Source: a virus | IMG/VR virus record: IMGVR_UViG_3300018875_000006 | Coordinates: 1 to 63,484 of that record | DNA: 63,484 nt | Strand: one strand, 5' to 3' | Shown here: positions 48,136-56,465 of the stretch, in pieces | How positions within the stretch are numbered: the stretch's first letter is position 1 | How the letters are laid out: each line of letters starts with the position of its first letter | Program-made: the position numbers and the translations under genes | The notes under the pieces: generated by a model | Database searches by the model: none | What the model was told of the DNA's origin: nothing | What the model saw: only the letters and a program-made list of their open reading frames with translations

Positions 48136-48168
48136 GGGCTCGGCCGCGGTTCCAGCGCGGCCGAGCCC
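48136..48168. terminator. 13-bp hairpin upstream of the Dam gene
   Basis: GGGCTCGGCCGCG / CGCGGCCGAGCCC with a 7-base loop, between the hypothetical gene ending at 48176 and the Dam start. It may attenuate read-through into Dam. Confidence 0.6.
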
Positions 48169-48175
48169 ACAGCGG

Positions 48176-48661
48176 TCACGAAGCGGGGACGGCGGGACGC
48201 GGCTCGATGTAGGTCCGTCCGCGGTTGTAGTGCGGCACCGGGTCCGGGACGGCCAGCAGGACGCGGGAGTGCGGATCCAGCTCCTCGCCGTCACCGATCC
48301 GGTAGTACTCGGGCCGGTCCTGCTCGTGCTGGGCGCGCCACTCGGCGAACTCGTCGGCGGTCAGACCTTCCGGCGGGGTCTCCCCGCCGTACCAGTCGGC
48401 CTCGATCCCGGCCTCTGCGAGCTGCGCCTCGGTCATCTCGTTGATGATGTGCTCGGTCGCGGCCTCGACCTTGTACCGGTCCGGCTGCTCGACGTGCTGG
48501 AACGCGGCGTCCAGCTCTTTGAGGCAGGCGACCATGCGCTCCTGCCACTCGATCGGCATGGACTGGAGGAAGGTGCGGGGCAGGACTAGGTAGTTGCAGT
48601 AGGACAGGCCGAAGTGCTCGTGGATCGGGCCGTCGGTCGGGTGGGGGGCGGGTGTGGTCAT
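48176..48661 (-). CDS. Hypothetical protein (161 aa)
   Basis: ATG with AGGAGC upstream. HEHFGLSYCNYLVLPRTFLQ, SMPIEWQERMVACLKELDAA, then VEAATEHIINEMTEAQLAEA, YNRGRTYIEPRPAVPA. I recognise the pattern PRTxLQSMPxxWQxRxVxxL from many actinophage proteins of unknown function. Confidence 0.7.
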   Translation of the reverse strand: MTTPAPHPTDGPIHEHFGLSYCNYLVLPRTFLQSMPIEWQERMVACLKELDAAFQHVEQPDRYKVEAATEHIINEMTEAQLAEAGIEADWYGGETPPEGLTADEFAEWRAQHEQDRPEYYRIGDGEELDPHSRVLLAVPDPVPHYNRGRTYIEPRPAVPAS

Positions 48662-48704
48662 GGTTGCTCCTGGGTGTGGTGGGGTGGTCTGCCGTGGGGC
48701 GGGA

Positions 48705-48989
48705 TCAGGCGGCGGGCTGGTCACGCCGGTGGATGGCCGGGTTGCCGCCGCACTTGGCGCAGGTGCACTGGTTGGGTGGCGGAGTGGGGCCGGTGGCTGC
48801 GGCGCCGAGCGGCCAGCCGCCGGTGTGGGCGATCCGGTAGCCGGGGTCCGGGACCGCGGTCAGGGCCGGCTTGGCGGCTGGTGCCGGGGTAGGCCTGGGT
48901 GCCTGCTCGGCGAGGAAGCGGAAGTACTCGCGGAGGCTGCCGTCGGCGCGCATCGCGGCGATGTCTTCGACGCTGGGTTCGTTGATCAT
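48705..48989 (-). CDS. Hypothetical protein with C-terminal Cys motif (94 aa)
   Basis: ATG overlaps the DnaB stop by ATGA. SVEDIAAMRADGSLREYFRF helix, then a Pro/Ala linker and NQCTCAKCGGNPAIHRRDQP with C-x-C-x2-C. It may be a small accessory to the helicase. Unrecognised. Confidence 0.6.
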   Translation of the reverse strand: MINEPSVEDIAAMRADGSLREYFRFLAEQAPRPTPAPAAKPALTAVPDPGYRIAHTGGWPLGAAATGPTPPPNQCTCAKCGGNPAIHRRDQPAA

Positions 48990-50362
48990 GTCTGCGCCAT
49001 GTCGATGAAGCGGCTGTAGTGGCCCTGGAAGGCGACCGTGATCGTGGCGGTCGGGCCGTTTCGGTGCTTGCCGACGATCAGGTCGGCCTCGCCGGCCCGG
49101 GGGGATTCCTTCTCGTAGGCGTCCTCGCGGTGCAGGAGGATCACGATGTCGGCGTCCTGTTCGATCGCGCCGGACTCGCGCAGGTCGGACACCATCGGCT
49201 TCTTCTCCTGCCGCTGCTCTGGGCCGCGGTTGAGCTGGCAGAGAACGATGACGGTGATGCCGAAGTCGCGGGCGATCAGCTTGAGGTTGCGGCTGATCTC
49301 GGCGACGGCCTGCTGCCGGTTCTCGGCCTTGGGGGCCTGCATGAGCTGCAGGTAGTCGACGATGACGAGGCGCAGGCCCTGGGTGCGGACGAGGTTGCGG
49401 ATCCGGCCGCGCAGGGTGGGCAGGGAGAGCAGCGCACCGTCGTTGATCCACAAGGGGGCGGCGGCAATGTCGGGGGCCCGACGGGCGGCCCGCTGCATGT
49501 CGTCGTCGGTGGCGATGCCGTTCTTCAGGTGATGCAGAGCGATGCGGGCCTCGGCGGACAGGATCCGGTCGGACAGCTCGCTTTTGCTCATCTCCAGCGA
49601 CTCGAACAGGGTGGGGATCTTGTGCCGGATGGCGGCGCCACGGGCGAAGTCCTGCGCGACCGTCGACTTGCCCATGGCGGGGCGGGCGCCGATGACGACG
49701 AGCTGTCCGGGGGCCCAGCCGCCGCTGAGGAGGGCGTCGAGGTCCATGAAGCCGGTGGGGACGCGCTGCTCGTTGGTGGGCGGGGTGGTGGCCCGGTCGA
49801 TGCTGTCGAGGAGGAGGTCGCCGATGGGGGCCATGTCGGCGTCGTCGCCGGCGTGGACGACGCCGTCGAGGTCTGCCTGGATGGAGGCGACGTCGGTGTC
49901 CTCGTCGAAGGCCGGGGAGCTGCCCTTGAGGATGGCGTCGTAGCCGAGGGCGACGAGGCGGGCGGCGGCGGCCTTCTTGGTGATGCGGCGGGCGTACCAC
50001 TCGGCGGCGCCCGGGTGGGCCTGGCCGTACAGCTCCATGAGCTGGACGGCGGAGGGCGGACGGACGGGCATGCGGCCGTCGGCGTGCCAGGTTTCGAGCT
50101 GCCGGTGAACGGCGAGGTGGCGGAGTTCGCCGGCCTGGAACTGGGTCTGGAGCTCTTCGACGGCCCACCAGATCCAGCGGTAGACGTCGGTGGTGATGTC
50201 GGCGGGGTCGAAGTTCTCGGCGCCGAGTTCGTCGACGACGGTGGGCTGCATCATGGCGGTCGCGACGAGAACACGTTCGGCTTCGATGTCACGGGGCCGC
50301 TCGGGAAGGCCGGGGGCGGGGGCGGTTTCGTCGGCTGCCCACATGTCGATGTCGGTGGTCAC
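48986..50362 (-). CDS. Replicative DNA helicase, DnaB-like
   Basis: 458 residues from GTG 50362 (GTGA overlap with the loader gene). The N-terminal domain has DIEAERVLVATAMMQPTVVD. The RecA motor has Walker A VIGARPAMGKSTVAQDFARG, Walker B RLVIVDYLQLMQAPKAENRQ, then ITVIVLCQLNRGPEQRQEKK and VSDLRESGAIEQDADIVILL (DnaB motif 4). It unwinds the fork ahead of the host replisome. Complete. Confidence 0.95.
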   Translation of the reverse strand: MTTDIDMWAADETAPAPGLPERPRDIEAERVLVATAMMQPTVVDELGAENFDPADITTDVYRWIWWAVEELQTQFQAGELRHLAVHRQLETWHADGRMPVRPPSAVQLMELYGQAHPGAAEWYARRITKKAAAARLVALGYDAILKGSSPAFDEDTDVASIQADLDGVVHAGDDADMAPIGDLLLDSIDRATTPPTNEQRVPTGFMDLDALLSGGWAPGQLVVIGARPAMGKSTVAQDFARGAAIRHKIPTLFESLEMSKSELSDRILSAEARIALHHLKNGIATDDDMQRAARRAPDIAAAPLWINDGALLSLPTLRGRIRNLVRTQGLRLVIVDYLQLMQAPKAENRQQAVAEISRNLKLIARDFGITVIVLCQLNRGPEQRQEKKPMVSDLRESGAIEQDADIVILLHREDAYEKESPRAGEADLIVGKHRNGPTATITVAFQGHYSRFIDMAQT

Positions 50363-51069
50363 GCGGCGTTCCTCCGGCGGTCGTTGCCCTCCATGGGGAT
50401 GCGCTGGCACATCTCGGCGAGTCGGCTGGTGACGCGGTCGCCGAGGCGTTCGCCGAGTTCCTTGGGCCGGACGTTGGAGGTCATGAGGGTGGGCAGGTGG
50501 TGCTCGTACCGGTGGTTGATCAGCCGGAAGTTGATCTCTTCGGTGAACTCGGTGGGCTTCCGCTCGGCGCCGAGGTCGTCGACGAGGAGCAGCCGGGCGT
50601 CGCGGTAGCGGCGGAACTCGGCCTCGGAGTCGATGCCGTGGCGGGGGCGGAGCGCGGCATACAGGTCGGCTGCGGTGGTCACCTGCCACTGGGCGTAGAC
50701 GCCGGTGACGGCCAGCTCGCGCATCGCGCCGTAAGCCTCGTGGGTCTTGCCGACGCCGGTGGCGCCGAGGAGAAGCAGCGACGGGCCGTGGGTGATGCTG
50801 GCGATGGGGGAGCCGCGCTCGGCCTGCTGTTCGCGGGCGCCGTCGATGAGCGTGTTGATCCACTCGCGCAGCTGGGGCAGCGTCGGCAGGGCGGCCCGGT
50901 AGTGGAACGGGATCAGGCGGGCGGTCTCGGCGTAGGTGTAGCGGGCGACGTTCTGCGGGCTGTGCGGGTCGAAGTCGTGGAGGTTGATCCAGTCGGCGTC
51001 GTGGCCGCGGGCGGCGAGCAGCGGGGCGACGTTGTGGCCTCGGAGGTTGTTGGGCGGGATGTACTGCAT
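50359..51069 (-). CDS. Helicase loader, DnaC-like AAA+ ATPase
   Basis: 236 residues from ATG 51069. Walker A is GATGVGKTHEAYGAMREL; Walker B is RLLLVDDLGAERKPTEFTEE; sensor-1 LMTSNVRP and the arginine finger region RVTSRLAEMCQRI are present. The N-terminal ~80 residues likely bind DnaB, the next gene. The stop overlaps DnaB's start. It loads the helicase at the origin bound by the previous gene's product (lambda P analogue). Confidence 0.92.
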   Translation of the reverse strand: MQYIPPNNLRGHNVAPLLAARGHDADWINLHDFDPHSPQNVARYTYAETARLIPFHYRAALPTLPQLREWINTLIDGAREQQAERGSPIASITHGPSLLLLGATGVGKTHEAYGAMRELAVTGVYAQWQVTTAADLYAALRPRHGIDSEAEFRRYRDARLLLVDDLGAERKPTEFTEEINFRLINHRYEHHLPTLMTSNVRPKELGERLGDRVTSRLAEMCQRIPMEGNDRRRNAA

Positions 51070-51896
51070 CAGAAGTCCTCCTCGTAGACGGATTGGTCGG
51101 TGGGGTTGCGGTAGGGCTGGTAACCGCCGGCGACAGCGCGGAGCGGTGGGCGGCCGTTGGGGTCCGGCTGGGGCGCGAACTTGTCCTCGTAGCGGCGCTC
51201 GCGGAGCCAGTTGGCGGACTGCTTGATGAAGCGGAATTCCTGGCCGGCTGTCTCGCGGGCGTAGGCGAGGGCGGCGGCTGAGATGGCCTTGGGGTCGGCG
51301 CCGGCAAGGACAGCCTCGGTCCACGCTTCGAGGGTTCGGTCGTAGTCCTTGCTCTTCGGGTGGTGATGCCAGAAGCGGCCGAACTCCAGCTTGTCCTCGC
51401 TGCCGATCTGACGGGCAGGGGCGCCGGTAGAAGCTTCTTCTTCTACGTGGTTTCTGTGGTTCTGGTTATGGGGTCCGGTGACCGGACCCCTAGAGGTCCG
51501 GTTTTCGGACCCCTGGGGTCCGGTGACCGGACCCCTAGCGTTTTTGCTAGAGGTCCGGTTTTCGGACCCCTGCGCTTCGTCTAGAGGTCCGGTGACCGGA
51601 CCCCTGGAGCCGAAGTCGGGGCGGACGAATCCGACTGCTCCGGGGATCTTGTAGAGCGCGGGCCGGGTGCCACGCCCCTCCTCCAGGAGGTCCAGTTCGC
51701 CCGACTTCACGAGGGCATCGATGGCCGTGATGGCGGACGATCGGGCGGCGTTGCTGAACCTCACGAGTTCGGTGGTGCTGACCCGCGCCATGCCGTCGTC
51801 GCCGGTGATCCGGTTGGCGATCGCCAGCATGACGTGCCTTCCGACTCCCTTCGACTGGGAGTGGAGCCAGACCCAGTACATGGCGTCGATGCTCAC
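51069..51896 (-). CDS. Replication initiator, lambda O-like, with internal iterons
   Basis: 275 residues. The N-terminal winged helix (HSQSKGVGRHVMLAIANRIT, STTELVRFSNAARSSAITAI) would bind DNA. A flexible middle is encoded by palindromic iterons and therefore repeats GSENRTSRGPVTGP-type peptides. The C-terminal helical part (FGRFWHHHPKSKDYDRTLEA, WTEAVLAGADPKAISAAALA, FRFIKQSANWLRERRYEDKF) resembles DnaD/primosome domains. It is followed by loader and helicase genes, exactly the O-P-DnaB logic. Confidence 0.85.
   Translation of the reverse strand: MSIDAMYWVWLHSQSKGVGRHVMLAIANRITGDDGMARVSTTELVRFSNAARSSAITAIDALVKSGELDLLEEGRGTRPALYKIPGAVGFVRPDFGSRGPVTGPLDEAQGSENRTSSKNARGPVTGPQGSENRTSRGPVTGPHNQNHRNHVEEEASTGAPARQIGSEDKLEFGRFWHHHPKSKDYDRTLEAWTEAVLAGADPKAISAAALAYARETAGQEFRFIKQSANWLRERRYEDKFAPQPDPNGRPPLRAVAGGYQPYRNPTDQSVYEEDF
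51470..51602. repeat. Five palindromic iterons; probable replication origin
   Basis: GGTCCGGTGACCGGACC at 51472-51488, 51517-51533 and 51586-51602, alternating with GGTCCGGTTTTCGGACC at 51495-51511 and 51552-51568. Start spacings are 23, 22, 35 and 34 bp. All lie within the initiator gene. A lower-GC stretch (51430-51470) with a GTAGAAG/CTTCTAC hairpin borders the block and could be the unwinding element, as in lambda ori. Confidence 0.8.
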
Positions 51897-51980
51897 GTGG
51901 ACTCTTTTCTCGGTAGCGCTGGATGGCGGCGGGTTGGGGTGGGGTGTGTCAGGGCCGGTCGCGCGGCCAGCGGCCCGCGG

Positions 51981-52931
51981 TCACTGGGTGGCCGCCCGGA
52001 TGAGTGCGGCGGCGAGCGGCGGCGGGCAGGCGTTGCCGACCTGCTGCGGGATGTCACTGCCGGACCAGGGCCAATCGGCGGGGAACCCTTGGAGCCGGCC
52101 GGCTTCGGAGGGAGTGAGCCGTGGAAGCTCGGTGCCGTCGGGGGCGACGAGCCGAAGACGGCTGATCTTTCCGGTGACGGTGAACGCCGGCTCTCGGCTC
52201 GACCGGCGTCCGCGGTTCTTCGGGTCGCCGCCGGTGCCGTAGTTGGAGATCACTTCGAACGGTTCGGGCCGGTCAAGGGCCTCCCCCATCGACACCCACG
52301 GCTTCAGGCTCGGGTCACCGTCCTGCTGCGACTGGCCGCTGTCGTAGGTGCGGTGGGTGGGGGTGGGCAGCGAAACCGGAGCGTCGAGCCTGGCCACGAG
52401 CACGGCTCGACGGCGGGTCTGCGGGATCCCGTGCTGCTCGGTGCGCAGTACGCCGGTGGCGACCTCGTAGCCTTCCGCCCGCAGGACTTCGGCGTAGGCG
52501 TTCCACACCTGCTGCACCTGCTCCAGCACTACCGCCTCGTAGCCGCAGCCGGCGTCGAGGTCGGCGAGGATCCAGCGCAGCGGTTCGAGGACGAGTCCGG
52601 TGCGTTCGTCTCCGAACACTCGTGGGTCGACGGCTTCGCGGGCGCCCATGCGCTTGACGGCTTCGATGATGTCGGCGAGGACGAGGCGTCCGGCCCCGCC
52701 ACCGGCGACGGTGAAGGTCTGGCAGGGCGGGCCCGCGGTGAGCAGGCTGGCGCGGGGGAAGTCGTTGGGCCCGTGTTTACGCACGTCGGCGTGGATGGTG
52801 GGCAGCCCGGCGGCGCGCCGGGTGGCTACGGCGTTGTCGTCCCACTCGATGCCGGCGCCGTGGATGCCCTCGGCTTGGGCTCCGGCATCGAGCCCGCCGG
52901 GCCCGGCGAAGAGGTGGATGGCCTCGGTCAC
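51981..52931 (-). CDS. C5-cytosine DNA methyltransferase
   Basis: 316 residues from GTG 52931 (GTGA overlap). Motif I IHLFAGPGGLDAGAQAEGIH, motif IV LLTAGPPCQTFTVAGGG (catalytic Cys), motif VI VVLEQVQQVWNAYAEVLRAE, motif VIII GIPQTRRRAVLVARLD, and motif X QQVGNACPPPLAAALI. A complete enzyme without a restriction partner, so an orphan. It may protect the phage from restriction. The recognition sequence cannot be derived. Confidence 0.93.
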   Translation of the reverse strand: MTEAIHLFAGPGGLDAGAQAEGIHGAGIEWDDNAVATRRAAGLPTIHADVRKHGPNDFPRASLLTAGPPCQTFTVAGGGAGRLVLADIIEAVKRMGAREAVDPRVFGDERTGLVLEPLRWILADLDAGCGYEAVVLEQVQQVWNAYAEVLRAEGYEVATGVLRTEQHGIPQTRRRAVLVARLDAPVSLPTPTHRTYDSGQSQQDGDPSLKPWVSMGEALDRPEPFEVISNYGTGGDPKNRGRRSSREPAFTVTGKISRLRLVAPDGTELPRLTPSEAGRLQGFPADWPWSGSDIPQQVGNACPPPLAAALIRAATQ

Positions 52932-53794
52932 GCGGCCACCTGCTTCCGCTGCCGCGTCTGCCCGGTGCGCCACTCCTGTACGGCCTGGCGGACGGTAGAG
53001 AGGGACACCTCGCGGTTGAGCCGCTCGACGATCTCCTCGGCGCTGTAGCCGCACCAGGCCAGGTGCTCGATGTCCTCGCGGCGGAGACGCGCCCGTTCGT
53101 GGAGGTTGAGCTCGTGCTCGGCTTCGTCCGGGTCGAAGGCCGGGTCGTCGATGCGGTCGTAGTCCTCCCACCACTGCGGGTCGCGCCACCCCTTGCCTCG
53201 GGCCACGTTCTGAGTCCGGGTGGTGTGCTTGCTCGGAGTCGGCGGAGTGGCGGCGAACAGCGGGTAGATGGCCGCGATGCGGTTGGCGAGCGTGCGGCGC
53301 ACGGTGGGCTGCCGGCCGTTGATGATGAACATGATTCGGTTGGGTGACGTGTCGGCCGCTGCCGACAGGGTGGCGTAGGAGTGACCCATGACCGAGAGGG
53401 CTTGGAGGCGACGCATGCTGCCGGTGACGTCGACGTACTGGCCGGGGTCGCCTTCGACGGGGACGGCGACAGCAAGGATCTTCGCCTCGGTTTCGTGGCG
53501 GATCTTCGTGCGACTTCCGTTGTAGATCGCGATGAGGTTGCTGAACCACACGCCCGTTGCGGTTTCAAGGCTGTCCCAGCTCATGGGCTTGTGAAGCAGG
53601 TGCAGGTGGGCTTGCGCCTTGATCGGGCTGGTGAACGGGCTGCGACCGAGCTCACGGTTGATGCGGATCTGCTTTTGGTGGCGGTTGCGGGCCGTCCGGC
53701 AGGGCTTGCAGTTGCAGCGGGGCCAGCGGCCGGGACTTCCGTAGCCGCGCGCGGTGGTTCCGTGGGGCGGTCGGGGTTTGACGGCGGTGGTCAC
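52928..53794 (-). CDS. HTH-containing hypothetical protein (288 aa)
   Basis: GTG start with GTGA overlap. A Cys/Arg-rich N-terminus (GRWPRCNCKPCRTARNRHQK) precedes helices, then two HTH-like pieces: SVMGHSYATLSAAADTSPNR and AWCGYSAEEIVERLNREVSL with STVRQAVQEWRTG. I recall this arrangement in many actinophages without known function. Possibly an early regulator. Confidence 0.65.
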   Translation of the reverse strand: MTTAVKPRPPHGTTARGYGSPGRWPRCNCKPCRTARNRHQKQIRINRELGRSPFTSPIKAQAHLHLLHKPMSWDSLETATGVWFSNLIAIYNGSRTKIRHETEAKILAVAVPVEGDPGQYVDVTGSMRRLQALSVMGHSYATLSAAADTSPNRIMFIINGRQPTVRRTLANRIAAIYPLFAATPPTPSKHTTRTQNVARGKGWRDPQWWEDYDRIDDPAFDPDEAEHELNLHERARLRREDIEHLAWCGYSAEEIVERLNREVSLSTVRQAVQEWRTGQTRQRKQVAA

Positions 53795-53997
53795 GGGTTC
53801 TCCTTCCGGCTGGTGGTGGGCAGTACGTTGATGTGGCGGCAGACGGTGAGGGCGGCGGTGTCGCGGCCGGGCTGGTTGTCGGGGGCGGCGGGGATGCGGC
53901 GCGGGCCGGCGATGGCGTGCCACACGGCCCACACGCCGACGGTGAGAGCACCGGTGGCGACGGCGAGGGGGTAGGCCAGGCCGAGGTTGACCGTCAT
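53791..53997 (-). CDS. Small membrane protein (68 aa)
   Basis: ATG with ATGA overlap. LGLAYPLAVATGALTVGVWA and VWHAIAGP form one transmembrane helix near the N-terminus; the rest is polar. Candidate superinfection or membrane factor, but nothing specific. Confidence 0.6.
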   Translation of the reverse strand: MTVNLGLAYPLAVATGALTVGVWAVWHAIAGPRRIPAAPDNQPGRDTAALTVCRHINVLPTTSRKENP

Positions 53998-54335
53998 CAG
54001 GCCGCCTCCGCCTGGTCAGCCGCGGTGCGCTTCCGGTACACGGCTATCGGGTGGCCCTTGGTGCGGGGCGACGTGGACGGCACGTAGTTGCCGGTGTGGA
54101 TCAGGTAGTTGTGGCTCATGCCGCGGAGCACGCCCGGCAGGACGCCGCCGGCCACCTCGGGCAGCTGGTCGCGGAGGTCGTTGGCGGAGACGGTGTCGTG
54201 GTCGCGCATCCAGATGAGGACGGCCTGGGCGACGACCTTGCGGTCCCAGTCGGAGGCCTGGCGGACGAGCTGGGCCAGGGTCTTGTCGCGGGCGTCGGCG
54301 GCGACCTGCTCGGCGAGAGTCAGGCGGCGGCTCAT
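53997..54335 (-). CDS. Hypothetical DNA-binding-like protein (112 aa)
   Basis: From ATG 54335 with ATGA overlap. LTLAEQVAADARDKTLAQLV, RQASDWDRKVVAQAVLIWMR, VSANDLRDQLPEVAGGVLPG, then YVPSTSPRTKGHPIAVYRKR. A helical winged-helix-like arrangement with a beta hairpin end. Confidence 0.65.
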   Translation of the reverse strand: MSRRLTLAEQVAADARDKTLAQLVRQASDWDRKVVAQAVLIWMRDHDTVSANDLRDQLPEVAGGVLPGVLRGMSHNYLIHTGNYVPSTSPRTKGHPIAVYRKRTAADQAEAA

Positions 54336-54580
54336 GACGCCTTCCCCTTGATCTCGGCGAGCTCCATTCCTGCCGCAGGGCTGAAGGGGACGGCTCCGAC
54401 GACGGGCCAAGCGGCGACGGTCTCGTCGGGCTCGTAGCCGGTGGAGCCCCACCGGTCGGTGACCATCCAGCGGGCGGGGTGCGGCGGGGAGGGCCAGAGG
54501 ACGGCGAGGCGCGTGCCTTCCGGTGAGCGGCGGACGGAACCGATCAGGTCGGCGAGGAGGACGGTGGGCTTCTTGGCCAT
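54332..54580 (-). CDS. Hypothetical beta-rich protein (82 aa)
   Basis: From ATG 54580 with ATGA overlap at its end. KKPTVLLADLIGSVRRSPEG, TRLAVLWPSPPHPARWMVTD, then VVGAVPFSPAAGMELAEIKG. Unrecognised; possibly an SH3-like barrel. Confidence 0.55.
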   Translation of the reverse strand: MAKKPTVLLADLIGSVRRSPEGTRLAVLWPSPPHPARWMVTDRWGSTGYEPDETVAAWPVVGAVPFSPAAGMELAEIKGKAS

Positions 54581-54605
54581 GAGGTGTGGTCTCCTTGGGG
54601 TGAGG

Positions 54606-54632
54606 GGCCGCCCGCACTGCCCGCGGGCGGCC
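54606..54632. terminator. 10-bp GC hairpin before the gp3-like gene's partner
   Basis: GGCCGCCCGC / GCGGGCGGCC with a 7-base loop, between the gp3-like gene and the gene after it on the - strand. Confidence 0.55.
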
Positions 54633-54647
54633 GTTCGCGTGTGCGGG

Positions 54648-55616
54648 CTAGTCGACGAGTTCGCCTTCGACGGGCTCGTCCTCGATGTCGCTGGCTTCGG
54701 CGTCCATGCGCTCTGCGATCGCCATGAGCTGCTTGGACAGTTCGTCGCGCCCCTTCGGGTCGACGTGGCCGGCGGCGCGGGCCTTGCGCCACACGTCGCG
54801 GACGTCGTCGGAGGTGAGGGCACCCTCGGCCTCGGCGAGATAGTCCGGGCGCGGCGCCTCGATCGCAGCCACGGCCTGGCTGCCGCCCGGGTCCAGGGCG
54901 AGCGCGGTGGGCAGCGGCCCCGTGAGCGCCTGCCGCGGGGTGATGCCGCGGACTTCGACGACCACGACGGGGAAGTGCTTCGTCTGGCCGCCCGCGACGC
55001 GGGTTCGCGGCTCGATCCGCAGCGTCACCGGGACCAGGCCCTGGCCGCCGGTGCCGGACAGCACCATGTCGACGGTGCCGCCCCACTCGTTCGCGGCGTA
55101 GAAGCTGTGCGTCTCCGCCCGCCACACGCCCACGTCGGGCATGTCCGGGAGGACGACGTTCAGGCGGGATGTGGCCGCGCAGACCTTGTCCTTGCGGTAC
55201 TGGTCCTGCCGCAGCAGGTGCCAGTCCTCACCGAACTCGGCCAGGCACAGGCAGGGGCGGCGGGTGATCTGCTCCGTCTGTCCGTCACATCGCCGCTGGC
55301 AGCCGCCCTTGGTCCACATCTCGTTGTGCTGGTTCAGTGGGTCGCCGGGCGGCAGAAGGGCGTCGATCTGGCTGGCGTTGGTGATCACGCGGAACTGGGG
55401 GGCGCCGTTGCCCTGGGGCTGCCAGCATTCGACGTCACCGCCCCAGGCCTCGGCTGCCGCCTGCACGTAGTGCTCGGCGTGAGATGTCACGACCCAGGTC
55501 TTGGACTTCACCGGGCGGGGCCGCTTGTTCGGGTCGTCGTTGGGCACCGACCAGCCGGTGCGGAGCCGGCCCAGTTCGCGAGCCTGGCGCTGAAGGGTGA
55601 GGATGCGGGAGCCCAT
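54648..55616 (-). CDS. phiC31 gp3-like protein (recombination directionality factor family)
   Basis: 322 residues. GSRILTLQRQARELGRLRTG, SHAEHYVQAAAEAWGGDVEC, GNGAPQFRVITNASQIDALL, GGCQRRCDGQTEQITRRPCL and RLNVVLPDMPDVGVWRAETH closely follow the gp3/RDF family of Streptomyces phages. In phiC31 gp3 turns the serine integrase from integration to excision. This phage has a tyrosine integrase, so the primary role here is more likely in DNA metabolism. Four Cys in the centre suggest a metal site. Confidence 0.8.
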   Translation of the reverse strand: MGSRILTLQRQARELGRLRTGWSVPNDDPNKRPRPVKSKTWVVTSHAEHYVQAAAEAWGGDVECWQPQGNGAPQFRVITNASQIDALLPPGDPLNQHNEMWTKGGCQRRCDGQTEQITRRPCLCLAEFGEDWHLLRQDQYRKDKVCAATSRLNVVLPDMPDVGVWRAETHSFYAANEWGGTVDMVLSGTGGQGLVPVTLRIEPRTRVAGGQTKHFPVVVVEVRGITPRQALTGPLPTALALDPGGSQAVAAIEAPRPDYLAEAEGALTSDDVRDVWRKARAAGHVDPKGRDELSKQLMAIAERMDAEASDIEDEPVEGELVD

Positions 55617-55619
55617 CGG

Positions 55620-56465
55620 TCAGGCTGCCTTTCGGGTGGGCTGCTGCTCGGCGGCGGGCGGCAGCAGGGCGGGATAGGTGGCCGGCGCGGCGTGCAGCCA
55701 CTTGGTGGTCTCCAGGGCGCCGCGGAAGGCTCGGTGGGCGCGCCGGTTGCCGGGCATCGGCACGAGAGCGTGGGATCGGGAGCGGAGGTTGAGGATCCCG
55801 GTGCGCTGCACGGCCGGGACGGGGTGCTCGCTGTCGTCGGGCAGCAGCACCGTCTCGGCATAGCGCAGGGCCGCCAGCTGCAGCGTGTACTCGGGATAGA
55901 CGGAGGAGGCGGGCCGGGTCGCCGACGTCTTGTAGTCGACGAGCCATGACTGCTTCGCCCTGCGCCCGCGGATGCGGCGCCAGCCTGTGCGCAGCAGCAT
56001 CACGACGTCGCCGGTGCCGGCGTAGCCGAGGCGGCGGTGCAGAAACGTCATCTCGGCGGCGAGGATGTCGTCGTCGAGGTCGACGTCCCAGCGCTGCCAG
56101 AACAGCACCAGTTGGCGGGCGTAGGGGTCGACCTCGGCGTCCTCCGGGTACGGGGCGCCGAGCGCCATCATGTGGGCGCGGTGGTGGATGCGGCTGCCGA
56201 GATCCTTGGCCTTGTCGCTGGCGTTGCGGTGAACGGCCTTGATCTCCCTGAGCAGTTCCTCGCGGTCGGTCACGGCTCGGCGGGCGACCTCGATGCGGTG
56301 CTCGAGCACCCATTCGGCGGTGAGCTTGACGGCCCACGGCGGGATGGCGTGCTTGGCGACGCCGACGGAGAGGACGTTGGTGACGGAGACGAGGTCCGGC
56401 CCGCCGGCTGGGTCGATGTAGTAGCGGCCGTTGTCGGTGTCCTTGGCGTACTTGGGGTCGGTCAT
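55620..56465 (-). CDS. PD-(D/E)XK exonuclease (Cas4/RecB-like)
   Basis: 281 residues from ATG 56465. An N-terminal region with YIDPAGGPDLVSVTNVLSVG leads to helices carrying LGSRIHHRAHMMALGAPYPE. GTGDVVMLLRTGWRRIRGRR and KQSWLVDYKTSATRPASSVY give the D and DYK motif of PDDEXK nucleases, followed by PEYTLQLAALRYAETVLLPD (Q motif). It probably supports recombination or DNA processing with the gp3-like protein next to it. Confidence 0.85.
   Translation of the reverse strand: MTDPKYAKDTDNGRYYIDPAGGPDLVSVTNVLSVGVAKHAIPPWAVKLTAEWVLEHRIEVARRAVTDREELLREIKAVHRNASDKAKDLGSRIHHRAHMMALGAPYPEDAEVDPYARQLVLFWQRWDVDLDDDILAAEMTFLHRRLGYAGTGDVVMLLRTGWRRIRGRRAKQSWLVDYKTSATRPASSVYPEYTLQLAALRYAETVLLPDDSEHPVPAVQRTGILNLRSRSHALVPMPGNRRAHRAFRGALETTKWLHAAPATYPALLPPAAEQQPTRKAA

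Noticed and set aside
46650-50608. Long + strand open frames (about 520 and 530 codons)
   Set aside because: They are antisense to the Dam and DnaB-region genes, whose motifs and coupled starts are clear.
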